Positions 31,541 through 37,985 of a stretch of 37,985 nt of DNA are shown here, one piece after another. The stretch is from Syntrophomonas sp. (lineage in GTDB: Bacteria > Bacillota > Syntrophomonadia > Syntrophomonadales > Syntrophomonadaceae), in the NCBI RefSeq assembly GCF_028707975.1, contig NZ_JAQVZX010000012.1:1-37985 (forward strand), given 5' to 3'. Within the stretch, counting starts at the first letter, position 1, and each line of letters begins with the position of its first letter. The notes below the pieces were generated by a model. That model was given only the letters and a program-made list of their open reading frames with translations. It was not told where the DNA came from and ran no database searches. The translations under genes and the position numbers were made by a program.

Positions 31541-33109
31541 TTATTCATTTACATCCACCGTCACGCCGGACTTGAATTCCACAATAAATTTATCCTCATA
31601 GATGCTGACTTTTTCGATCAGCCGGCGGATAAGCTGCTCGTCGTATTCAGCGAGGGCGGTGGATTGCTTTTTTAGGAATGTGCTCATATCAGCCATGCGC
31701 TTTTTGAGTTCATCACGGTTAGCACTTTCAAGCTGCATCTTTTGTTTCTGGTCACGCAGTCGGTGTATCTCATCACCGACTTTATCATAATCGGCATTGG
31801 AGGTAGCCAGCTTCAGCAGCTCCGTTTGTAGTTCCTCCAACCGCTTATCGATATCTGCCAAGCCCTTGTCGTTTTCTCGATTTATCACGGTGGCAATATT
31901 ATCGCGTAGAGTAGTGAGGAAAGAGTCTTTGTCGCAAAGTGCCTGATTGATAGCGGTGACAAGCACCTGCTCGATGGTGCTTTCCAGTACTGTGCGGGCA
32001 TCGCAGAACAAGCCTGTATTTTCTAAGCGACTTACGCACCGCCAGACGATGGATTTCTTACCACGGTTGTTCCAGTGCACCCTGCGGAACACTTCACCGC
32101 AGTTGCCGCAGAAGACTATCTGCGCAAAGCAGTGATTGCTGCTGAAGGTTCTGGTCTTGCCATTCGGACTTGTGTGAACAATACGGCGGCGGACAAGTTC
32201 CTCCTGCACCTGCATGAATACTTCACGCGGAATAATGGCTTCGTGGCTGTTTTCCACGTAATACTGAGGAACGATACCGTTGTTCTTGATCCGCTTTTTT
32301 GTTAGGAAGTCAACCGTATATGTTTTCTGCAAAAGCGCGTCGCCGATGTACTTTTCGTTTCGCAGGATTTGATTTATGTTGCTGGTGTGCCAGCGTTCCC
32401 TGCCCGCACCGTTTATGATACCGTCCGCTTCCAAACCGCGAGCGATTTTCAGCATACTGGCACCCTCAAGATATTCTCGGTAAATGCGCTTGATGATTTC
32501 AGCTTCCTCGGGCACAACCACAAGACGCTTATTCTCATCCTTGGTGTAACCGAGGAACCGAGCGCAGTTGACTTGAATTTCACCTTGCTGGTAACGATAC
32601 TGCAGACCCAGCTTTACGTTTTGGCTCAATGACTGGCTTTCCTGTTGGGCAAGGGATGCCATAATTGTGAGCAGGACTTCGCCCTTGGAATCCATGGTGT
32701 TTATATTTTCCTTCTCGAAATAAACGGGAATGTTTTTCTCCTTGAGCTGACGGATATATTTCAAACAGTCCAGTGTATTTCGCGCTAACCGGCTGATGGA
32801 TTTTGTAATGATCATGTCGATATTACCGGCCATACACTCGTCAATCATGCGGTTAAATTCTTCGCGTTTCTTAGTATTGGTACCGGAGATACCGTCGTCC
32901 GCAAAAATCCCCGCCAGTACCCAGTCGGGGTGACCTTGTATGTAGGTGGTATAGTGTTCAATCTGCGTGTCATAACTGGTAGCCTGCTCATCGCTGTCTG
33001 TGGAAACACGGCAGTATGCCGCAACCCGGAGTTTGGGCTTTTCTTCGTCTGCACCTTTTCGGGCATGCTTCCTTGCAGGAATCACGGTGACGCTTTTACT
33101 TACTGCCAT
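31541..33109 (-). CDS. Large serine recombinase (second)
   Basis: 522 aa, ATG after GGAGGTGAAC. Resolvase N-domain with [11 protein letters not shown], catalytic Ser36, and [15 protein letters not shown]; recombinase domain around 190-290 ([26 protein letters not shown]); zinc ribbon [10 protein letters not shown]; coiled coil about 400-480. It is the last gene of the module and overlaps the small recombinase-domain gene by 14 bp. Such enzymes integrate and excise phage DNA at short attP/attB sites without high-energy cofactors. Confidence 0.92.
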   Translation of the reverse strand: MAVSKSVTVIPARKHARKGADEEKPKLRVAAYCRVSTDSDEQATSYDTQIEHYTTYIQGHPDWVLAGIFADDGISGTNTKKREEFNRMIDECMAGNIDMIITKSISRLARNTLDCLKYIRQLKEKNIPVYFEKENINTMDSKGEVLLTIMASLAQQESQSLSQNVKLGLQYRYQQGEIQVNCARFLGYTKDENKRLVVVPEEAEIIKRIYREYLEGASMLKIARGLEADGIINGAGRERWHTSNINQILRNEKYIGDALLQKTYTVDFLTKKRIKNNGIVPQYYVENSHEAIIPREVFMQVQEELVRRRIVHTSPNGKTRTFSSNHCFAQIVFCGNCGEVFRRVHWNNRGKKSIVWRCVSRLENTGLFCDARTVLESTIEQVLVTAINQALCDKDSFLTTLRDNIATVINRENDKGLADIDKRLEELQTELLKLATSNADYDKVGDEIHRLRDQKQKMQLESANRDELKKRMADMSTFLKKQSTALAEYDEQLIRRLIEKVSIYEDKFIVEFKSGVTVDVNE

Positions 33110-33527
33110 TCTTGTTCACCTCCGTTTCGATTAAACTGTAGGCGTATTCCGCCTGTGCAAAGGGGCCGTCGAATTCTTCTCTTCCTTCTATTACATGAAA
33201 AGCAGTAGGATAGACGACCGTTGTTTCTTCATTTGGTTCATAAATACGACCGAGTTTCTCCGCCCGCCTGACACGTTCCGCTTCGGCGGATGTAAACGTG
33301 TTCGGGTCGATTATGGCGGGGTAATAGTCGTCGCCAAGATAACGCGTATTACGAAGCATTCTGCCGATTCCCGCGTGGAAGGCAGTGATACCCGCCTTCT
33401 TTGCAGCAGTTGCCAGTGAATCGCCGGACAAATAGGAATCAAATAAGGTTTTTATCTGCTTGGCAGCTTCTATATCAATTACGGCTTTTCCGTTTTCAAT
33501 GCGGTAGCCAAGTGGTGTTTGACTCAC
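33096..33527 (-). CDS. Recombinase-domain protein without a catalytic domain
   Basis: 143 aa, GTG start just after the stop of the upstream large recombinase. It begins [35 protein letters not shown], the recombinase (PF07508) helical domain, followed by [22 protein letters not shown]. The resolvase domain with its Ser is absent and there is no zinc ribbon. Between two full recombinases it could be a DNA-binding accessory or directionality-type subunit (inference) rather than debris, since its ends overlap both neighbours neatly. Confidence 0.85.
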   Translation of the reverse strand: MSQTPLGYRIENGKAVIDIEAAKQIKTLFDSYLSGDSLATAAKKAGITAFHAGIGRMLRNTRYLGDDYYPAIIDPNTFTSAEAERVRRAEKLGRIYEPNEETTVVYPTAFHVIEGREEFDGPFAQAEYAYSLIETEVNKNGSK

Positions 33528-33532
33528 TTATC

Positions 33533-35089
33533 TCACCAGCTTTCTTTGAGTGTAATGCCGCATTTAAACTCGAATCCAATCTCCGACCTGGAATACACAA
33601 CAACCCGCTCTACAAAGCGTTTGAAAATGTCCCCGTCAAAGCCCTTCAGCATCGATGCTTTGGTAGCATATTGCAGCAAAGCACTGACCTCACTTAGGTT
33701 CTGAAAGTCATTATTCAAAAATCGAGTTATGGATTCTTTTTGACGGCGTAGGCGTTCTGCCTCTTGCAACAGCGCATTGTTGCTCTTATTGTAAACGGCA
33801 GGCTCAAGATATTTTTTGGTCATCAGCCCAACCAGTACATTTCGCTGTTCCACATTTTCTTCGAGTTTCTTGTCAATCGCATGAATGCTTTCCAGAGTCT
33901 CATCTGAATTCATCCCACGCAGACTGATGAGTAACGGCTTGAGTACAAATTCGTGCCCAAATATAAGCTTGTTCATTAGGGTGACAAATGCGTATTCAAA
34001 ATCGGACTCCGGCACATATTTCATAGAGCATTTTTTGATATCTACGATATGAGTGGAGCAGCACCAAGCAATTCGATGTTTTCCGCTTGAATGGATTCTA
34101 CGCTTAAACGTCCCGCCGCACTGACCACAGATGATTTTTCCTGAAAAGGGGTATCGGTTCTGATATTTTTTATGTTGCCTTTCTAAGCCTTTTTCCTTTC
34201 CACGCTGTTCGATAATATCCTGAGCAGCTTCATAATCTTCATGACTGATAATTGCCTCATGATGGTTTTTGATCAGATACCGATCCTTCTCACCCCTGTT
34301 GTTATGGCGATTGAAATGGACATCGGTATAGGTTTTTTGAAAAATTGCATCTCCTGTATATTTTTCGTTCCCCACCATTCCACGGATTGTTGTTGCTGTC
34401 CAGCGGCCACCTTTTTTAGTGGGTACTTTTCGGTTGTTCAACTCGTCGGCGATTTTATGAGTGCTTTTACCGGATAGAATTGAAGCGAAAATATAGCGAA
34501 CAATTTCTGCTTGTTGCTCGTTAACGACCATCTCACCATCTATGTTATCGTAGCCATATGGTGGATAGGATATCTTGTACGTGCCATTTTGAAAGCGACG
34601 CTGAATTGACCACTTGTTGTTTTCAGCGATGGAGACCGATTCACTTTCGGCCAGTCCACTTAGGATTGACAGCATGAGTTCGCTTTCCATTGACCCTGTG
34701 TTGATATTCTCCTTCTCAAAATAAATGAAAACATTAAGGGCAAGCAGCTTTCTGACCAGCTCCAGACAGTCGGTAGTGTTACGAGCAAATCTGCTGATAG
34801 ACTTCGTTACAATGAGGTCTATTTTTCTGTCTTCACAGTCGGTAATCATTCGAAGCAACTCAGGTCGTTTTTCTTTTTTCGTGCCGGTGATGCCTTCGTC
34901 ATAATAAAGACCTGCAAACGCCCATTCAGGGTTTGCATTGATGTAGGTTTTGTAGTGTTTTATTTGCGTATCCAGACTGACGAGTTGCTCATCACTGTCG
35001 GTAGACACACGGCAATAAGCTGCAACTCTGAGCTTGGACTGTTCAGCTATATCGACTGTATTTTGAGCTATTTTTGTTACCTTTTTCAA
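33533..35089 (-). CDS. Large serine recombinase (first)
   Basis: I place the start at a TTG at 35089, preceded by AAGGAGGTGAG; the longer frame from 35134 has no RBS. About 518 aa with [19 protein letters not shown] (Ser29), TKSISRFARNTTDCLE, recombinase domain near 160-260 (YPPYGYDNIDGEMVVNEQQAEIVRYIF), zinc ribbon CGQCGGTFKRR and a coiled coil before the C-terminus. It shares its architecture with the 31541-33109 gene but differs throughout, so the two are old paralogues and not a recent copy. Confidence 0.92.
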   Translation of the reverse strand: MKKVTKIAQNTVDIAEQSKLRVAAYCRVSTDSDEQLVSLDTQIKHYKTYINANPEWAFAGLYYDEGITGTKKEKRPELLRMITDCEDRKIDLIVTKSISRFARNTTDCLELVRKLLALNVFIYFEKENINTGSMESELMLSILSGLAESESVSIAENNKWSIQRRFQNGTYKISYPPYGYDNIDGEMVVNEQQAEIVRYIFASILSGKSTHKIADELNNRKVPTKKGGRWTATTIRGMVGNEKYTGDAIFQKTYTDVHFNRHNNRGEKDRYLIKNHHEAIISHEDYEAAQDIIEQRGKEKGLERQHKKYQNRYPFSGKIICGQCGGTFKRRIHSSGKHRIAWCCSTHIVDIKKCSMKYVPESDFEYAFVTLMNKLIFGHEFVLKPLLISLRGMNSDETLESIHAIDKKLEENVEQRNVLVGLMTKKYLEPAVYNKSNNALLQEAERLRRQKESITRFLNNDFQNLSEVSALLQYATKASMLKGFDGDIFKRFVERVVVYSRSEIGFEFKCGITLKESW

Positions 35090-35149
35090 TTTCTCACCTC
35101 CTTGGTCAGTGTCACATGTTACCGTCAAAACCAAGTTATATCAACGGTT

Positions 35150-35377
35150 TTAGAGCATAATCTCAGCTAATAATGGTGAGAAAGTTTTGCGGTTTAGCTC
35201 GGTTATCTTGTTGAACTCTGACAAGGAAATAAGTCCACAATTCATCATTGCGGTTAGTATCTGTTGTGCCCTGACATAATCGACTTCACGCTGCATTTGT
35301 TCCTGCGGTACAGGCCTTTTTTCCGATACAGCATTAATATCGCTTGTGCTGATACCTTGGTTTTGTAAGTTGTTCAC
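35150..35377 (-). CDS. Small SHOCT-like protein of the recombinase operon
   Basis: 75 aa, GTG start after GGAGGAAAG. The C-terminal half, REVDYVRAQQILTAMMNCGLISLSEFNKITELNRKTFSPLLAEIM, has the short-helix pattern (GLIS..EF..I) of SHOCT-like units that often precede phage serine recombinases. It sits 60 bp upstream of the first large recombinase on the same strand and is probably co-transcribed. A recombination accessory role is inferred from context. Confidence 0.7.
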   Translation of the reverse strand: MNNLQNQGISTSDINAVSEKRPVPQEQMQREVDYVRAQQILTAMMNCGLISLSEFNKITELNRKTFSPLLAEIML

Positions 35378-35402
35378 TCAGCTTTCCTCCATTCGGAGGG
35401 GA

Positions 35403-35446
35403 AATAAAAAGCGCCCCTCTACCGTCTACAGACAGAAGAGGGGCAC
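35403..35446 (-). terminator. Terminator after the amidase gene
   Basis: On the minus strand: GCCCCTCT (35444-35437), 16-nt loop, AGAGGGGC (35420-35413), then GCTTTTTATTT. It ends the lysis cassette before the recombinase module. Confidence 0.8.
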
Positions 35447-35467
35447 TTGCGTACCAGCATATGCTGG

Positions 35468-36199
35468 TTATTCGGTTTTGATGAAAGCATCCGTAAATCC
35501 CGCCGCCTTGACTCTTTTTAGCATGGCATCAGCATTGGCTTTGACGGCGTAAGCACCGACTTGTACACGGTACAGCTTTTTCGGTTCAGTTGGGGTGGGA
35601 GGCTTTGACGGTTCTGTTGCCGTGAGTAGCCTTTTGACCTCTGCTCTAAATGTATCCATTGACTTGCCGTGCTTCGGAAACCAGTGACCTGGATCGGCAT
35701 GGTTACTGGCGATGCCGCGTTTATGCCCCTCGTAATGACCGATAATAACGCCATCTGCCATCGGGTCGAGATTATACTCCTTGCAGAGATAGGCACACAG
35801 TTCGGTGGCTTCCTTGTAGACTGCGTTGAAATAGGCTTTGTCGGTTAGGCCATCCTCGCAGATTTCAAAACTTGTGTGACTGTCATTGACCGATCCTTTT
35901 GAGCCGGAAGCCCCATGCCAACCGCGATGATTCCACGGCAGTGTCTGATAGGTAGCGATACTCCCATCAGCCAGTTTACCTATAAAGCCATGTACGCAGA
36001 CCTGCCGACCGTCCGGTTTGTCTTGATTCCAGTGGTTGTTATATTGATTCTTGCCAAGCAATCCATCGTCCGGACCCACATAACGACGCAGATTCGGATT
36101 GTTCGCGCCGGTGGAGTGAACCATAATGCCTTTGACAGTAATAGTCCTGCCAGCCTTGTAGCAGGCGTTGTTTGTGAATATCAATTTCCGTAGATTCAT
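35468..36199 (-). CDS. N-acetylmuramoyl-L-alanine amidase (phage endolysin) with SPOR domain
   Basis: 243 aa; its ATG overlaps the holin stop. Amidase_2 domain 1-175: IMVHSTGANN with zinc ligand His28, NHRGWHGASGSKGSVNDSHTSFEICED in the middle, GHYEGHKRGIASNHADPGHWFP carrying further zinc and catalytic residues. Pro/Thr linker (about 190-207), then a C-terminal SPOR domain (KLYRVQVGAYAVKANADAMLKRVKAAGFTDAFI) that binds peptidoglycan. It cleaves the amide between muramic acid and L-alanine. No signal peptide, so export depends on the holin. Confidence 0.92.
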   Translation of the reverse strand: MNLRKLIFTNNACYKAGRTITVKGIMVHSTGANNPNLRRYVGPDDGLLGKNQYNNHWNQDKPDGRQVCVHGFIGKLADGSIATYQTLPWNHRGWHGASGSKGSVNDSHTSFEICEDGLTDKAYFNAVYKEATELCAYLCKEYNLDPMADGVIIGHYEGHKRGIASNHADPGHWFPKHGKSMDTFRAEVKRLLTATEPSKPPTPTEPKKLYRVQVGAYAVKANADAMLKRVKAAGFTDAFIKTE

Positions 36200-36606
36200 T
36201 TCTGTTCATCCTTTCCATGAAGCTGTGCCAGCACATCTTTTAACTTGGCAGGCACGGGTAACCCAATAGCCGTGGCATTCTCAACGAGAGAAATTCCCTC
36301 ATTAGCAATGTAGAAGAAGATAATCGCCGTCCGAAGTGGTGCTCCCGTGCCGCCGAGCAGATAGGTGTCGATGAGATGACCAATGCCGACCACAAGGAAT
36401 AGCGCTACCTTCTTGGCGATACCCTGCGCTCCGATTCTGCTGGACAGTTTTTTCTCCACAATTGCCCGAAGCACGCCCGTGATGTAGTCGACGACCACGA
36501 AGGCGATGAGCGCATAAAGGAAGCCGTCCAATCCGCCCAAAAACCAGCCAAGCGTACCTCCGATGGCTGCAAATGCAACCTGAATCCAGTTCCAAATCTC
36601 TTTCAT
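36196..36606 (-). CDS. Phage holin, family 4 type
   Basis: 136 residues from ATG 36606, behind AGGAGG; the longer frame from 36768 runs through the upstream gene's end and terminator. Hydrophobic segments near 7-24 (IQVAFAAIGGTLGWFLGG), 28-48 (FLYALIAFVVVDYITGVL), 70-92 and 96-115. VVDYITGVLRAIVEKKLSS and a following charged GIAKKVALFLVVGIGHLID match toxin-secretion/lysis holins of Firmicutes phages. It lets the amidase reach the wall. Confidence 0.9.
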   Translation of the reverse strand: MKEIWNWIQVAFAAIGGTLGWFLGGLDGFLYALIAFVVVDYITGVLRAIVEKKLSSRIGAQGIAKKVALFLVVGIGHLIDTYLLGGTGAPLRTAIIFFYIANEGISLVENATAIGLPVPAKLKDVLAQLHGKDEQK

Positions 36607-36632
36607 TTTCGTTTTACCTCCTGTTTTTTGCA

Positions 36633-36660
36633 TAAAAAACGCCTGCTGAATATGCAGGCG
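36633..36660 (-). terminator. Terminator between tail and holin genes
   Basis: On the minus strand: CGCCTGC-ATATTCA-GCAGGCG followed by six T. It lies just before the holin ribosome binding site, separating the tail transcript from lysis. Confidence 0.8.
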
Positions 36661-36686
36661 CGAATGCCAATATGAATGATTACTCT

Positions 36687-37985
36687 TTAACTCTGTTTTG
36701 GGAGTGCCTCCCAAAGCCGCAAGTCTTCCTGACCGAGTGACCATAGGGCAAAACCACGCAACCGCCATCGGTATGCCGCTTCATTTGCCCAGTAGACAAT
36801 CGAGTCCACGTCTTGGTAGTAGACAATTCCAAAACCATCCCCATCACCGAGGAATACCCTCGAACACCAGACGTTGATGTCACGTGGCGTAAATTTTGCC
36901 GTGTAGTCAGCGTTGCATGGAATGTATAGCATTGCTGAATGCACGAAGTCATAGTCCATAGAGATATCCTCGCTTCGGGTAGCGGATTCCTCCACATCTG
37001 AGGTAAGCGTGAATACCTCGAATTCACTGTCCCATGTCACGCTACTCCGGGCGATCCTGCCGTAGTTTTCGGTAGTACCGTTTGGCATTGTTACATCAAA
37101 GGCTTCATACGGCTCGTAAGTCCAGGCATCGCCTAAACGCAGAAGTTCACACTTGATTTCATTATCCGACTGAATGCCGCAATAACCACTTGCTGGTGAT
37201 ACCGTGGCTGTGAAGCGGAGGGTGTTACTGTTACCGGAATAGACCCTCACACTGTTGTCGCGTTTCCTCATTTCAATGAGATACATATTGGGGTTTGTGC
37301 GGATGTCGGTGGCAGGTGTTTTAGCGTAAGCTGCACCATAACTGCCGAGCAAAATAGAGTCTTGATAGAGTTCCACTCGCTCAGTGTCGATGTTGATACA
37401 ACAGAAGATGTCGCCGATAAATACCCCGGCGCGCCCGCTTCCGTTATGAGGGAAAGCAAGCCGTGCTCGAAGGTGAACGTCGGAGAAACCGTCATATCTC
37501 CAGGCAAGCTGGCCACTACCTTCGAGCTGTGAATAAACCCTGCCGGACGCATATTCATCGCTTCGCCAGACTGCCCAACTGCCTGAAAGTGTAGTCCAGT
37601 AAGTGCTTTGCAGCGTGATGGGATCTCGGAAGTCCTCATACCACACCAGAGCCGAGTCGGGTTTTCGCCGCAGAATCTCGGTGGTCAGCTTGAAGCCTTT
37701 GTCCGGCACAGCCATATTCCCGTTCACGTCCTTGAAGCTACGAGGAGAGAGTTCAAAGGTAGCCGAACCTGCCGAGGGCTGTTCAGAAAACGATGAGCAA
37801 AGACGAAAGCCATATAACTGCGCGCCCACCACACCGCCATCAACGGTGATGGTATGTTCGCCTGCCGACATGCTGCGTCCTTTGGCAAGAATCGCCCAGA
37901 AGGTGCTTCTCCAATACGGCCACCATAGGCGGTTTTCGTAAAAGCCGACCGAGGAACCGTCAAGGGAGATGTTGATACCGTTCTT
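36687..37985 (-). CDS. Phage tail-associated protein with GH18-like end (open at window edge)
   Basis: The frame is open from the window edge to a stop at 36687; the ATG at 37871 is internal, since the upstream 38 codons (NGINISLDGSSVGFYENRLW...) continue without stop. The visible ~430 residues are beta-rich (VRVYSGNSNTLRFTATVSPASG). The last 60 residues, FGIVYYQDVDSIVYWANEAAYRW and RGFALWSLGQEDLRLWEAL, match the end of a glycoside hydrolase 18-like domain of phage tail proteins. It probably binds or degrades surface glycans during entry. It precedes holin and amidase as usual for late phage genes. Confidence 0.75.
   Translation of the reverse strand, partial: KNGINISLDGSSVGFYENRLWWPYWRSTFWAILAKGRSMSAGEHTITVDGGVVGAQLYGFRLCSSFSEQPSAGSATFELSPRSFKDVNGNMAVPDKGFKLTTEILRRKPDSALVWYEDFRDPITLQSTYWTTLSGSWAVWRSDEYASGRVYSQLEGSGQLAWRYDGFSDVHLRARLAFPHNGSGRAGVFIGDIFCCINIDTERVELYQDSILLGSYGAAYAKTPATDIRTNPNMYLIEMRKRDNSVRVYSGNSNTLRFTATVSPASGYCGIQSDNEIKCELLRLGDAWTYEPYEAFDVTMPNGTTENYGRIARSSVTWDSEFEVFTLTSDVEESATRSEDISMDYDFVHSAMLYIPCNADYTAKFTPRDINVWCSRVFLGDGDGFGIVYYQDVDSIVYWANEAAYRWRLRGFALWSLGQEDLRLWEALPKQS

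Larger units (their letters stand above)
31490..37985 (-). mobile_element. Prophage end: recombination, lysis and tail genes
   Basis: A continuous minus-strand block: tail protein, terminator, holin, amidase, terminator, then a four-gene recombinase module. Lysis and tail genes beside large serine recombinases identify a temperate siphophage-like prophage or its remnant. It continues beyond the right end. The left attachment site should lie between the SUKH gene and 31541, but without the other end it cannot be defined. Confidence 0.8.

Overview
The window looks like chromosome from an anaerobic, low-to-mid GC Gram-positive bacterium of the class Clostridia. Evidence: a T-box leader, strong GGAGG ribosome binding sites with frequent GTG and TTG starts, a four-subunit 2-oxoacid:ferredoxin oxidoreductase, an S-layer-homology surface protein, and a prophage with several large serine recombinases. 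I cannot fix the genus from the sequence.

Left island (1-5991). Accessory DNA sits beside a tRNA-Thr(CGT) integration site. Two identical 47-bp copies of the 3' half of that tRNA (3744-3790 and 5945-5991) act as att-like repeats; no intact tRNA is in the window, so it should lie to the left. Left of the first copy are an open-ended unknown gene, a second unknown gene, a frameshifted gene and an intact RhuM-family gene. Between the copies are the last piece of a type III restriction/helicase-like nuclease, a small 55-aa conserved gene with its own terminator, a divergent XRE-ImmA/IrrE regulator-protease, and a truncated PIN-like partner. The second copy is followed by what looks like the original tRNA terminator.

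Central chromosome (6000-20900). In order: a secreted C45/Ntn-type acyltransferase-like lipoprotein, a small unknown gene, an AbrB/PIN toxin-antitoxin pair, an NRDE (TANGO2-like) protein, an autoregulated GntR(YtrA-like)-ABC-permease-YbjQ operon, a short scrapyard of gene fragments (12500-12700), an MFS carrier, an unknown cysteine-tailed protein, and a porCDAB-type operon behind a consensus promoter and a T-box. Three diverged copies of a structured repeat of about 85-115 bp lie before, inside and after this operon.

Surface-protein locus (19600-27600). An unusual regulator (excisionase-like HTH, helical repeats, LuxR-like HTH) precedes a 112-aa cysteine-rich protein and a 2028-aa SLH surface protein. 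The regulator promoter and the downstream operon promoter carry the same short dyad at the same place in the -35/-10 spacer, and the operon leader contains a perfect intrinsic terminator. This is the best candidate for an undescribed regulatory circuit in the window.

Right part (27600-37985). A membrane metallophosphoesterase and an RlmD-type rRNA methyltransferase are followed by orphan IS21-like terminal repeats, a SUKH-family gene, and the end of a prophage on the minus strand: a four-gene recombinase module, amidase, holin and a tail protein running off the window.
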